This document shows, piece by piece, positions 10,471 to 25,840 of a stretch of 64,000 bases of DNA. How positions within the stretch are numbered: position 1 is the stretch's first letter; each line of letters starts with the position of its first letter. This DNA comes from Diphasiastrum complanatum (Eukaryota > Streptophyta > Lycopodiopsida > Lycopodiales > Lycopodiaceae): the NCBI GenBank assembly GCA_029204225.1, contig CM055113.1, forward strand, positions 22,763,605-22,827,604. Direction: 5' to 3'. The translations under genes and the position numbers were made by a program. Below the pieces are notes generated by a model that was given only the letters and a program-made list of their open reading frames with translations, had not been told where the DNA came from and ran no database searches.

Positions 10471-13038
10471 TCACTCCTGGTTAGTATGCCCCTCATGGTG
10501 GAATAGAGGTTGCTGGTTTTGCTGTGTCGTTGGTTGTATTAATTGTTGTTGTCGAGAGGGATGTAAGAGTTGCTGCGGAAATTGACTCCGGATGTGCTGT
10601 TGCGGGTACTGTATGTATGGATTGTATGTTTCCATGTTCACAGGCTGCAAAGAAAACAAAATCTTTCAACAACTAAATAACTATGCATTGTATATTTCTT
10701 TATTCCAAGAGCCTAAGTTGCAGAGGAAAAACAATTTGCTGCAAAAAGACAGATTTCAATCGCAAATTTTACTTATTTCGAAAGGAATCAACCTGGCGAT
10801 TAATGAGGGGGCTGTAGGAATCCATCAGATTTGAGTAGGGCAATCGATTGTAGTCATCCGATATTGTTGAGGCTGATTCACACTGAGAGGCTGGATAGGA
10901 AATAAATGGTTGGGCGGAGGTAGCAGCAGCCATGTCTACCTTGCCCAACCCCAACCCCATTCCCATGCCCATCCCCATTGACATATGTGGCAGACGCGGC
11001 ATTTGCAATAGCTGAAGGTGCTGCATTCTGGCTGGAATTAGCATTGGAGGTATGCTCATTCCAGTTCTGATTGACATCATCTGCATAGCCAGATCCAACT
11101 AACCAAGATGCTGAAAGAGAAAGTGACCAAGATTCACAAAAAATACACAATAGCCAGCTGTTGCATCGCCAAATGCCGATTAAGGTAGTTCAAGTTGAGT
11201 AAAACGTAAATGATAAGCTAGAGAGTCTTGGTGGACCAAAAAACAACAGATTAAACCTGAAGCTGAAGCTGAAGCTCTTTCAAGTAATCGATAGCCTCAT
11301 CGAGCATGGAAGCTTTATCTGTCTGTTCCATACAGACTAAATTTAGATCCTGATAATACCTAGTATTTCACGTAATGCAGTCACCTTTAAAACAGTCAAA
11401 ATGTGCGAAAAATCAGTTAAATCCGAAAGGAAATAAGTTAGGAAAATACGAACTTTAATGGAATTAGGTATGAGATCCTGCAAAGCCCTCATCCTTTCAT
11501 TGATTCGATCCCTTCTTCTCTGTATCGTCAAAAAACAGCAAAGGTTAGAGCAATATTGACCTTTCTAAGCGTAACCTGGCTCACTGACTGATTGACTTCA
11601 GCAGCCTGAAACTTATGTTTCGAGAAAGTCCTACACAAGACTGGGTAATCAACAATGTGAATGCTACGCAATATGGAGAAATTTGAATCTCAAACTTTAA
11701 GCAAATGACATCAACCCGTTCTGATAAATTATGCACTTCTGCTGTTCTCCTTCTTTTTAATATTCTCCCACGGCCGCATTCCAACGCAACCTTTTTAACC
11801 TCAATAAATTCATCCTGCGATTTTAAGGGTTAGCCATCTAATCGAATGTCTGTCTTTCAGAAAATTTTCCTCATAAATAAAATCTATATTCCTGAGCAAA
11901 CTCTACGAAATCTCTTCCAAAACTGCACTACTCAACATAAAAACGAACTCACTTCAGATTGCAGATAAACCAACTCACTTCAGATTGACAATCTGCAGAT
12001 TCTTCAATCTCGCGATCGCTGGCTAATTTCCTCTTTCCAGTAGGTGTTGTTGGCTTCTTAGTCGTCTCTCCTCGAACACCATTGTTATGTGCTCTCTCCG
12101 AGGAAGTCTCAGTCAGCTCAGGTGTGTGTAAAGTATCTGAACGATCCTGTACGCTTTTCTTCAGCCCAGCCTGTTCACTTTCTTTGGCGTCCGCGATGTG
12201 ATTCGGATCAATGTACGGAGATTTTGCTTCAAAACTGCAGTCATCTGCTACAGATGTACTCTGAAATTGCTCCTCAAAAGAAGAAATTTCTGGCGAAGGC
12301 TTACTCGACTGCGAGATGCATTGATTTTGAGAAGTACGAGAATTCGTACACTGTAAACCTACAATTTCAGGCTTCGCTTCATTCTTCACAGCGGCAAGTA
12401 CATCAGGCACACATAATTCTATAAGGCTATCCCTTTCAGTACCCCCGTCATCAGACTGTAATTTGAAGTAATTGGCAGGGTTTGAGCTGATCAAACTAAC
12501 ACTGCAAGCGGGGTCAACTTTAGCAATGAACGGGAGAAGTGGAACTTGTGGAGGAGGAACTGTCTCTGGCAATTGTGGCAAGTTAAAAATCGCACCAAAA
12601 GGTTGTGGTTCGGATAGCATCATGCAGGTAGGCATATCCAATTCGTTGACGTTTTGCAAGAAAGTATTAGTGGGAGGGTATTCCGATTTTTGTTTCATTT
12701 CGGTATTCTTGGGAGTAAATGGAGCCAAACTCGTAAGCAATTTTGAGTAAGGTCGCATGCTGGTCCGCACTCCGTTGAAAGCCTCAACCACACCAAGCTG
12801 AGGAATCAAACCCGCCGCTCGACTTGCTCCAAGAGCCATTGCAGCACTTGTACTAGCAACCTTGGTGATTCCAATCTCTGAAGCATGTGGAGACGACCCT
12901 CCTGAAAACTGCACAAGCGAGTCTCTGGAATTCTGCATGCTTGATTCTGGGATTTCCCCAAAAAATTCAGAGCAATATCCTCCTTCAAGCGACTCGTCTA
13001 GGAAGTACTGTGGCCAGGACGTCATTTTGTCCTCGCAT
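10471..13038 (-). CDS. PIF: PIF-like bHLH transcription factor, six exons seen
   Basis: Nuclear basic helix-loop-helix factor of the PHYTOCHROME INTERACTING FACTOR group, which bind G-boxes (CACGTG) and act in light signalling. Exons on the minus strand: 13038-11979, 11814-11716, 11519-11454, 11322-11257, 11080-10793 and 10644-10471, all bounded by GT-AG introns of 131-196 bp and joining in frame for about 580 residues. The first exon seen holds SWPQYFLDESLEGGYCSEFF, the conserved stretch after the APB motif in PIFs. Exon 2 has the basic region AEVHNLSER, with the His-Glu-Arg of G-box binders. The two 66-bp exons encode RRRDRINERMRALQDLIPNS and TDKASMLDEAIDYLKELQLQ, the helix-loop-helix. Exon 5 opens MMSIRTGMSIPPML and is Met/Gly-rich, and exon 6 is Gln-rich. 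The TAG upstream and lack of an early ATG mean a 5' exon is missing or the start is the Met at about 13025. No APB motif was found. The frame looks intact. Confidence 0.9.
11945..11990 (-). repeat. tandemly duplicated 5' splice site in the PIF-like gene
   Basis: The sequence AATCTGAAGTGAGTT occurs twice, 26 bases apart, at the end of the long exon (GTGAGT donors ending at 11978 and 11952). The upstream donor gives an in-frame join to the next exon. The downstream one would add 26 nt and shift the frame. Confidence 0.8.
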
Positions 13039-14450
13039 CTACAAACTTTGGGATCGTAGTTTATCAAACAATGCTTCCGCAAGAAGGCCTTCTAATTATT
13101 CATGTGGGTTCGAAAGTGACAAAATAAACCATCTTAAAACCCTTCGCTCAAAGGAAAATTCTCTGATAATGTGTCAAGGGCTAATCAATAGAGGATATAC
13201 AATGGATCAGGTAGCTACAACGTTGCCGAAAATGCAGATGGTTGTGCATATCATCTTGTTCTAATGCCTTGTGAGCATCAAGCTTTGAAGTGTGAGGATT
13301 CCGTAAGAACTTGTACATCTGAAAGTGAAAGTTATGTTCTTCTGCCATGCATGTAGATCTTAGTTTAGGCACATACAAGAGCCAAACGGTCTGATGTTCA
13401 ATGACTCTTTCGTAAGAGCAAGAAAGCTTGAGTGCTCTCATCCAGATTAAGATTATAAATAAAAAAGACCATTCGCGGCCTACTTCTGTTGATACAAACG
13501 TTGTCAGTAAGAAATAAGCTATGATTCGAGAACTTCGTCGTTACAGCTATTTATCTAGCTTTACAGAAGGAGATTGCAACTACATGTGCTATATCTAGAA
13601 GAACCTTTCTTATTAGGGTAGCTACAAAAAGAAAGAAGACGGATTGTAAATAAAGAGATGGCAACCTGCAAGCATTTTGGCGGATGATTCTCAATACTAA
13701 GTGGTGAGTTGGTACAGAACTTTGTTTTGCTTCTTGAAATCTCCAATTCCAAGCACAAATCAGGACGTATAAAAGAAACTTAATAAATATAAGCTACTGA
13801 TGGTGAATGAGTAAGCTTCGAAATCTTAAATGTCTTTTGCAAGCCCCGCAACATTTTGTCAATCTAAGCAAACGTGCAAGAAGGCTCTACTCCTAGCTAA
13901 CATCAATTACTCAATATAATGCCTTAATTCATCTTTTGCATTGCAAGTAGTTGAAGATCCGTTAATATGAGAATGGATCTTCAACCGGTAAACCTTCCCT
14001 GCAACACTGAAACCACACATATCTTGTATAATCATGAAATATAAATATTTCTCAAATTCTCGTACAAGCTGGTTCTCATAATAATCTCAACCAAAACTAC
14101 AAAGCCAATTTGCTGGTACTCTCCAAGAACTTGCTTCAAACTAGAGTCTAGCATCAACACGAAGCACATCTACAAGTCTACAATAGAAGCGATTATACAA
14201 TCAAATATCAGTCTGCTTAGCTTCTGAAATTGGAAGAAAATCTACTGTATCGAGCTTAAAAGAAAGGCAAATCAGATATTCACTCACAGACTGCATCCGA
14301 ATTCACAGATTGTGGAGTATCAAAGCGAGGACTCTGGCAGAAATAGGATCATCCATTAACAAATATTATCACGCGATCGATGAACAGGAGTAGATAAAAT
14401 GAAGCAGCAGCAGCTCGAGATTGAAATCGAGATCGAGAGCGAGAGAGAGA
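13039..14450 (-). other. 5' region of PIF-like gene (leader and introns likely)
   Basis: No coding exon could be recognised here on the minus strand. A pyrimidine-rich CTCTCTCTCGCTCTCG stretch at about 14450-14430 resembles plant 5' leaders. The acceptor at 13039 (TTTGTAG) implies a large 5' intron. A perfect 10-bp stem hairpin (TTGAAGATCC...GGATCTTCAA) sits at 13951-13984. The exon with the expected APB motif, if it exists, was not found. Confidence 0.45.
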
Positions 14451-14640
14451 GGTCGTATTTTGATGACACACGGAGATCTCAAGTCCCCTACCGTTGGATT
14501 CCACGAATACCGTTCAGATTCCGTGAAGCTCAACCATTTAAAAAAGTCCAAGTGTCAGTATGCCACGTGGCGGAATCCAACCGGTGGGACTCAAAAAATA
14601 TAGTGTGTTAGGCCTATTGGAGGTGGGGGGGGGGCGCTGT
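14450..14640 (-). promoter_or_regulatory. likely promoter of PIF-like gene with G-box
   Basis: Upstream of the pyrimidine-rich leader lies GCCACGTGGC, a palindromic G-box, at about 14561-14570. PIF proteins bind this site, so autoregulation or light/ABA control is possible. No clear TATA box was assigned. Confidence 0.4.
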
Positions 14641-14771
14641 AAAGGATTATGTCTCTTTCATGGCGATGATTGGTGGCCTCGAGTGCCATGCCAGTTGGCA
14701 TGGCATCCATTCGCTACTCCAAATAAACTTTTAAAAAGAAAAAAGAGGAGGGGGGGGGGGGGGGGGGGGGG
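14625..14771 (+). repeat. two poly-G tracts
   Basis: Runs of 10 G (14625-14634) and 22 G (14750-14771), the latter inside a purine-rich AAAAGAGGAG context. They could form G-quadruplexes. Length is likely unstable. Confidence 0.85.
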
Positions 14772-15240
14772 AGGGAGAGATGGGGTTGTCGGGAGAGTAG
14801 AATTAAGATTTTGGTTATTACAATTTTGCTAATTTTTTTATACGAGCCAGGTATCGATAAAACATGGTATATGAATTGCATGTTGGGGGGCCTGTATGAA
14901 CCAAACTGGTTTATCACGGGTGATACAATATGAGGGGAGGCTTCACAATGGGGGTCTCCCTCGATTTGAGGGCCCGCAGTAGGCAGGAGCCGAGGGACGG
15001 CACAAGAATCGGGCGAGACCCCAAGTAAATCCCTGGCCATTATATTTACTTCACGTTTCACTTCTTGTATTACTCATGCCCATGCTTGTCCTACGTTTAC
15101 TGTGTTCTCATGCGTTTTAACTGAAAAGTAACAATTAATGGGGGAGGAATCTCCCAGGCCAAATGATCCCCGATTTCAAAACATGGATCTCCTGACTGTG
15201 AAGATAAAAAAATCTCCAAACAAAAATACTGGCTAGCGAT
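14772..15240. other. non-coding stretch
   Basis: No gene seen. Moderately GC-rich sequence around 14900-15020 gives chance open frames only. Confidence 0.4.
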
Positions 15241-15251
15241 TTATCGAGGTT

Positions 15252-15347
15252 GGAAGGCCCTCGGTCCGAGGGCCTTCCTTGCACAAAGGGCCCTTGCCCG
15301 AGGGCAGGCCCCCGACCTGATGGAAGGCCCGAGGCCCGGGCCTTCCA
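15252..15347. repeat. GC-rich double palindrome
   Basis: A 13-bp perfect stem with a one-base spacer (GGAAGGCCCTCGG / CCGAGGGCCTTCC, 15252-15278) is followed by an 11-bp stem with a 5-base loop (TGGAAGGCCCG / CGGGCCTTCCA, 15321-15347). The two share the GGAAGGCCC arm, so larger cruciforms are possible. Confidence 0.8.
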
Positions 15348-15650
15348 CTACGTAATGCCAAGAGAGAATGTACATTTTAGAGAGAAAATGAGAAATTCTA
15401 GAGAGAATGGCATATTCATGAGGGGAGAGAAAAGCACATGCATATTATGCCTTTGAAGGTGTCTCAAACTAGAGCACTTGGCATTACGAGTGGGCTATCA
15501 ACATGTGTTGATTATTCTCATATCGTGTGTAAGCTCAAATCGTAATTAAATCACCAGTCCAAATTGAGTTAAGGACCACCATTACCTGGGGCATAATAAT
15601 AAAACCTAATTTTTTTCTACATATATGATTTGTTGTCATTTTCAACCCTC

Positions 15651-15775
15651 AAAATACGTAGGCCTCACAGATGGATCCTGAAAATACAGAGCCCACATGA
15701 ACTTAAATCTAAAATATGGAGGCCCTCATGTATGGAATCTCGAAAAAATGTAGCCTTCATGGATGGAATTTTTAA
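15651..15775 (+). repeat. degenerate tandem repeat, four units of about 30 bp
   Basis: Units start with AAAATA(C/T)G-like sequence at 15651, 15681, 15711 and 15743 and share a GGCCCTCATGxATGGAATC-like body. Confidence 0.65.
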
Positions 15776-16093
15776 CGAAATTTTGAAAATAAATAGCCCT
15801 CTCATCGGCCCCACCTATTACTTGAGTGTGTTTGTGGCCCGCACATTCAAAAGCTAGGCTAAGGTTTTGCCAAGTGGCATGTAGTCATTGTTTTGTGGGC
15901 CCCCCATATTCAAAGTCCATTGCTAGGTTTGTGTCATGTGTGACATTATGGACCATATATGTTTGAGAGCCGCACATATCAAACTTATAGGATATTCTTG
16001 TGCCCTAAACCCACATACTAGACCCTATACTTATTTCGTGCCATGTGACATGAAATCATGGACCATAGGTGTTTTTTTGCAACACATTATGCT

Positions 16094-16380
16094 TGATAAT
16101 GTGTGTTTGTTGGCCATTATAGGAATATAATGGCTATCGCAGCTCAACAAGAGGACTTGTCATAAAATCCCTACAATGTGTCGTGGCGCGACGAGAGTAC
16201 GAGCCACTATATTCATGTAATGGCCAACAAACACACGTTACCATAGCTCAACATCATGACTTGCCATAATATCCCTACAATGTGTCGCAACGAGAGAATG
16301 AGCCACCATATTCCTGTAATGTGGCGCGACGAGAGAACGAGCCACTATATTCCTCTAATGGCCAACAAGCACACATTATC
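16094..16380. mobile_element. MITE-like element with 40-bp terminal inverted repeats
   Basis: The left arm starting GATAATGTGTGTTTGTTGGC (16094-16133) is the inverse of the right arm (16341-16380) with about three mismatches in 40. A third copy of the arm sits internally (about 16201-16243), and the interior holds two copies of a CCCTACAATGTGTCG segment, so the element has an internal duplication. It is non-coding and about 287 bp long. No target duplication was clear, so the superfamily is unassigned. Confidence 0.6.
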
Positions 16381-16973
16381 TAGTCTATAATATCTAGGGA
16401 CATCTTATTATTAAACCTTGGATTGAATTATGTTAAAACATCAAAACAAAAGAAAAAGTATCTTAAGAGGATCTATGTCTCGATATTTCAAACATTCCAC
16501 CCTCTTAGTTGGGGACCCTCTAGCATGTAATCTTGTCATGTAAAGCTTATATACCTTTCCAGACTATCCATATTTGAATAACTCTGGGACCTTGTTCTAG
16601 ATATTAAACTATAGTGAAAAAAACATCACTCAGATAGCTTTCCATGTTCCAATAACCTATGCAAGAGGCCGATACCTAAGGGCTAGGACCTTTAGTATTC
16701 ACAGACCACACAAAGCTCTAGTTATCTTTGTTGTGACAGTGTTGAGCTATTGTGACGATTTTCTAAAAGCTGAGGTGTCATTCTCACGTGAGTTTGAGCA
16801 TTAAAATGCATCTTTTATTTTTTGATTAATGAAATGTAGTATTTGTTTTTTTCTTTTTAAGCTTTGTCATCATAGCGGTAAGCTATTGTAATGATTTGCA
16901 AAAAGGTGAGGTGTCACTCCTATTTCAGTATTAGAATCATTTTTTTTTAATTCTTTTAAAATGCAATTTCTTT

Positions 16974-17046
16974 ACCCCATTTAACTTAAAGAATAACATT
17001 GATTATTAAAAAAATAATCAATGTTACCCTTTAAGTTAAATGGGGT
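16974..17046. repeat. long near-perfect hairpin
   Basis: Arms of about 34 bp (ACCCCATTTAACTTAAAG... and its inverse) with only a few loop bases and one or two mismatches. It could be a tiny foldback element or a small-RNA-forming hairpin. Confidence 0.8.
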
Positions 17047-20890
<3,844 letters not shown>

Positions 20891-21346
20891 AAGAATACTC
20901 CTGATGAACAACTTGATTGATTGATTGAAATGAACTAATCTATTGATCTGTTTATAGTTGTTGATGGCACAACTCTAATGGAATGCAACATTATCCACCT
21001 GGAAGGTCCTATGTGGAGCTAAAAGATTGGACGTCAAATATGTAGTGGATAAGACTCCACTATCAAATCTACTAAAATTGTTATTTGGTAACCCTCGACA
21101 ATTGATTCGACATTGTGTCAACAATATGTGTATTTTTGCATATAGTCTCGAAACTTTCGACACTATCTCAATAATGCAAGTAAAATGGTAGAGTAGTTCC
21201 ACATTACAAAATGATTTAAGAAATGAAAACTCCCCCTTAATGTGAACTCATAAAAATCAAGGTGTTGAGTTGAGCATATTGCCAAACTTAGAATGAGGTC
21301 AAATGATAACACTAGTAAATATATCCGTTGTCATGAACTCTATTCT

Positions 21347-21740
21347 TCAAAATATTATAATGATCTCCCTTTCGAGTAATGTGTCTTGGACAAAATGATA
21401 TTTTATCTCAATGTGCTTGCTTCGGGAATGATACCTGGGACTAACAGATAAATTAATTGTACTCTGATTGTTGCAAAAGATGGAAGTTGCTTGTAAATGA
21501 ATAAGATTGATGTCCGACAAAATATGCCTTAGCCAGATAGGTTCTTTTGCAGCATGTGTGGTGACAATGTATTTGGCCTCTATTGAAGATAAACGGTAGT
21601 CGAATTCAGCTTCTTGTTGTTCCAAGAGGCACGACCTTTGTTGAATACAAAGACATATCCTAATGTCAACTTTCTCCTATCAACATCTCTAGCCCAATCT
21701 GTGTTAAAAAGTGAGATTTGAGGACCTTACAAACATCTAC
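21347..21740 (-). pseudogene. copia RNase H C-terminal fragment
   Basis: Minus-strand reading gives RT/RNase H tail motifs: EAKYIVTTHAAKEPIWLR, CNNQSTINLS and RSKHIEIKYHFV (about 21570-21380). Upstream, in broken frames, come LTLGYVFV-like and ASWNNKK stretches. The rest of the element is missing. RNase H would remove the RNA strand during reverse transcription; this fragment is dead. Confidence 0.75.
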
Positions 21741-22069
21741 CATGACCTCCATGCATGTGAGTTTGCACAAGATCCATCTATGCTAGATCAACTTGGATTT
21801 GGAAGAGCTATCTAATGCACTGTGAATCAAGACAAGAGCTCAACCACACAAAAAGTTATGTCCATCCAAAGACAAGCAATTTTCTTACGTCCACATGAAA
21901 AAACTAAGTAAAATTCACTATGAGACTCAAAACCAAGCACCTTGCTCTCGGGTATAGAGAGAATAGACCAAAGTGGATTCAAGTAAAAAATTGCATTATC
22001 TCTCAAAAAAGTTGTATGTACATAGAGAGTTCACTTCCATATAATAGTGACTCAAGTTCTTGCAAATCG

Positions 22070-22450
22070 CATCCTCTAAAATGATTGTACCCCATGGATA
22101 CCACCTCTCATAATGATTGGACCTCAAGATTTGCACCACTCTCCATGATTGGGGGGGACCACAAGATTTACATCTCTAAATGTGATTGACCAAGTGATTT
22201 GCACCTCTTAACATGATTAGACCAAATAATCTACACCTCTTAATATGATTGGTCTCATGATCTACACCTCTTAACATGATTGGGCCAAACTTGGCATTGA
22301 GATGTGGATTTGGATGCATACTAGCAAAATAGTGATTCTTAACTTTTGTGACAAGTGTCACCATCTCACTAGAACTCGAGTTGTTCCAATTATCAAGAAT
22401 GATAACATCTCGGCTCAGGCTTTGCAAACAATCCTGTGTTCCATGCAAGG
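22070..22450 (-). repeat. LTR fragment with tandem array, related to 52.8-53.1 kb
   Basis: Degenerate repeats of a roughly 33-bp unit (CACCTCTTAACATGATTGG-like) at 22080-22290, followed by a unique stretch to about 22390. Read on the minus strand, both the order and the CTCGAGTTCTAGTGAGAT stretch match the copia LTR at 52.86-53.11 kb. It is therefore a second copy of that LTR family in opposite orientation. Confidence 0.65.
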
Positions 22451-22654
22451 AGCAAACACATTAAGGTAGCTCATCATTTTGTAAGAGAAAAAGTTATTGG
22501 GAGAGAGATCTCATTGGAGCATTTGGATCTTCAAATTGTGTTGCAGATATTCTCACCAAGCCATTGCTCAAGAATATATTTGTCAAGATGAGGTCTAATC
22601 TTGGCTTAATCTCAAAGTCTATGTTGAATAGGTGGATACATTTTAAGGAGGAGT
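22446..22654 (+). pseudogene. copia RNase H C-terminus plus polypurine tract
   Basis: Plus-strand remains of the last RNase H motif (RSKHIKVAHHFVREKVIG) followed, after a frameshift, by ADILTKPL. A purine stretch, AAGGAGGAG, at about 22645 precedes a TGTGAAGAATGG that may start an LTR. It is a different copia copy from the minus-strand fragment beside it. Confidence 0.65.
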
Positions 22655-23400
22655 GTGAAGAATGGTAAAAAATATCTTCCTATCTTGACTTTGGGGGCTA
22701 TGCTCACCTTATTTCTTTTGTATATTTTATTGTACATAGAGGTATGTGAATTGAGAACATAACCTTCTTAGAATAGGTTGAGTTTGAGTTAGGTAGGTTC
22801 ATTTATGATGTCATGAAAAAGTTTAGATAACATGCATATTCATTCAGAGTGCATGCAAGCAACATGAAATCAGTGCATGCAACATGCAAACCAAGTTACA
22901 TGATCTACACATGTCTAGGTAATTTTGAGAGTTGACATGCAGTACATGCAATATCCATGCATGCAGTTTTACATGTGGATCTATCATAGTTGAGTTAACT
23001 AAATGAAGTGGACTTTCCATGCAACTCCACTATAGGAATTCAAGCCTCTTTGATGTAGGGAAACTTTGGCTTGTTTTGCCATATTGTGAATATTGAGATC
23101 TTGGTGATTTTGGCTCATTCTCTCTCTACTTGAGTTTTTGGTGTTGATTTTCTTTCTCTACCCAAGAACAGGCTGTTTTCTCCATAGTGAGCACTCAGAA
23201 TATTTTCGATATCTATCTCTCATATTAAGGAGTTAGTTTTTTCAGTTTGTTGTATGCCATTGTGCTCTTACCTTGGATATTTCAAGTAATTTGTTCATTG
23301 ATCATTCTTGTGCAATCACAACACCTCATAAAGATCTTGTAAGGTGTGTGGTGAAGTTCACACATGCTAAAAACTTCACAACAACATCACACTGCTAATG
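22655..23400 (+). other. possible copia LTR, no gene
   Basis: Follows a polypurine-like tract. It is rich in short GCATGCA/ACATGCA repeats (about 22830-22970). No coding potential, and the LTR end was not found. Confidence 0.4.
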
Positions 23401-23401
23401 A

Positions 23402-24240
23402 GTGCCCTCAACTACGAAATCATTTTCCGTTAGCACCCAGACCCATGTATCGAGTATACTGCCCCTACCCTCCACAACAGTCCATTCCATGACCAAGGGT
23501 ATCCCAACCACGACCAGCTGCACCAAATCAGTACCAACCACATCAATAGTTTGTCATCAACCAACCCGCTCCACAACAAGTTGTCCACTATCTTGATCCC
23601 AATACCATCGATCCAGCAACATATTATGTGGAAGACACTACTCAACCGAGGTACACCACTGAGACTGTTGTTTAGTATACATATGATCCTAATGCTCAAG
23701 CGGTTGACCCATGATCCTAACCAAGCTGTGTTTGCCACGCATCAACTTCCAGCAATACGAGGATGTTTTATCTGCGCAGGTAAACACCCTAGTATTCGCT
23801 GCCCCCAATAAACTTTGCTTTCCTCCAGCTTGTGAAAATTGTGGGATTGAACACCACGTGAAGGACTGTCCATCTCGATCTAAACCAGCTGCTCATGTCT
23901 GTTCCGTGTAAGTAGAAACATTGCCAGTCGAAACTCATCTAGCATGGGTCTTTACTCGTGCACAAACCCAATGCCAAGCCCCTACACTTGCACCCACCAG
24001 CCAACCCCAACAACTTAATGTCCCTCCTAGTGAAGATTTGACACCTATTGTCTATCCTCACCCATCTGAATTAATTAGGCTGCATCACCAGTATCGACAA
24101 CAAATTTGCAATGTAGATCAACATTCTTCCACCTCCCAAAAAGTACCTCACAAGCCTTTTGAAACCAAACTTGAAGGCACTAAAGTCTGGGGGGATTTAT
24201 TGCAAGCCAATGTGACTCTCCCTTTCCATGTTCTCTAGAG
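23402..24240 (+). pseudogene. gypsy gag C-terminus with two zinc knuckles
   Basis: Pro/Gln-rich sequence leads to two adjacent CCHC knuckles, CFICAGKHPSIRC (one spacer residue short) and CENCGIEHHVKDC, at about 23768-23875. They lie in different frames, so a frameshift separates them. More Pro/Gln-rich linker follows to the stop at 24238. The capsid domain is not visible. Confidence 0.65.
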
Positions 24241-24391
24241 GTATGTGGGAAAATGGAAACAACAAATCCAAGCCACTGACACCACCACCCTTGACAAATT
24301 GCCCGAAATGCCATTACATATGACAAATCCACTCAATGAACGGGGCAACATCAAGATTCCAGCAACCCATCGCCAATCCCGCGAAGTCCTA

Positions 24392-24462
24392 GCTGTACTG
24401 GATGGTGTAGGATAGCTGCACTAGATGGTGTAGGATAGTTGTACTGGATGGTGTAGAATGGC
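24392..24462 (+). repeat. three-copy 24-bp tandem repeat
   Basis: GTACTGGATGGTGTAGGATAG is repeated three times with small changes just before the gypsy protease frame. It introduces in-frame TAG codons. Confidence 0.75.
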
Positions 24463-25840
24463 TGATCAAAGTGTGATCCAACCTATTGGTTTCCTTCCAA
24501 AAGTGCTCATCAAACTAGGAGGTCTGAAATTTTCTATAGACCTAATCGTACTCGATCTTCCTAGCAATGCCTATTCCTATGAGCTACTACTTGGTCGCCC
24601 ATGGCTCACTAATGCAAGAGTCATGACTGGAGCAAAGGCCGAGTCACCTTTGGGGATAGAGACAGCTCTGTCACCATCGATTCATCTGGCAAACTCAAAT
24701 CCGCACGGTTTCACGATGAGGGATCTTCTACTACTAATTCAGTGTTTGAGCCATACCATTCCACCCACAAAGAAGGTCATTATGTTGAATCCACTGATAT
24801 CATAAACTGGAGCCACAGTTTAGCTACCATTGATTGTGTGAATGCCGATTCTTGTGCTCAACATCAAGCTGATTGTATCTATACTGCCCTGACTGATAAC
24901 GGAGATGAGGCTTACTCCTTCTTAGATGGCTTTAGCGGATATAATATGATCCAAATTGCTGAAGAAGATCAACATAAATTTGCTTTTGCCACAGAATGGG
25001 AAACCTTCTATTAGAAAGTCATGCCCTTTGGAATCTGTAATGTCCCTAGCACCTTCCAACGTGTTATGCAAGCCGTCTTTTCTCAACAGATGGGCGACAC
25101 CCTAGAAGTTTACTTGGATGATTTAGATGCACATTCAGAAGAATCATGACATCTATCTGTGCTTGAATGATTCGGCATCTCCCTGAAACCTGAAAAATGC
25201 CAGATCTGAGTAGCACATGATAATGTGTTAGGCCACATCATTTCAAAAAATGGCATCGCAACTGACCCAGAAAAGATTCTCATCATTCAAAATCTACCGG
25301 AACCACGTACCATTCGCAAAGTGTATGCTTTCCTTGGCCACGCCAACTACTATCAATGCTTTATTTTCAACTTCGCTAATAAAGTACGATTAATCTACAA
25401 AGTAGTTGTTGCCCCCAAATGGACTGATGAACAACACATTGTATTCAATCAACTCAAAGAAGCCCTTATCAATGCACCTATCCTTCGGGGTCTTGATTAC
25501 TCCAAAGAATTCCATGTGCATACTGATGCATCCAAGTATGCCATTGGAGTAGTGCTCACCCAACCGGGAGAATTCAAAACAGATTGTCCGATCCAATTTT
25601 TCAGTAGACAATTGATACCTGCTGAAGTCAATTATACCACTGCCGAGCATAAAGCTTTGGCAATGGTATATGTGGTTCAGAAGTTTCGCCATTATCTTCT
25701 GGGAAAATTTTTTGCCTTCTTCACTGATCATCAAGCACTCTTATATCTCATCAATAAGACTTGCACGACTGGTCATATCACTCAAGGGATCCTATTACTG
25801 TGAGAATTTGAGTTTAGGTTCATGGTTCAAAAGAGAGTTC
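24458..25840 (+). pseudogene. gypsy protease, reverse transcriptase and RNase H
   Basis: The protease C-terminal half shows VLIKLGGLKFSIDL and LLLGRPWLTNA (24520-24615); the catalytic Asp motif is not seen. RT palm: FLDGFSGYNMIQIA at about 24918-24960, MPFGICNVPSTFQRVM after a TAG at 25012-25014, and the active site as EVYLDDL at about 25107. Stops at 25147 and 25207 precede the connection domain (LGHIISKNGIATDPEKI). RNase H shows FHVHTDASKYAIGVVL, YTTAEHKALAMV and FFTDHQAL up to a stop at 25801. Active-site aspartates are kept but nonsense codons prevent full translation. Confidence 0.85.

Noticed and set aside
12089-12750. Plus-strand frames opposite the PIF-like gene
   Set aside because: Antisense shadows of the long coding exon.
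14560-15061. Gly-rich and Pro-rich frames on both strands around the poly-G run
   Set aside because: Created by the homopolymer; no domain, no splice support.
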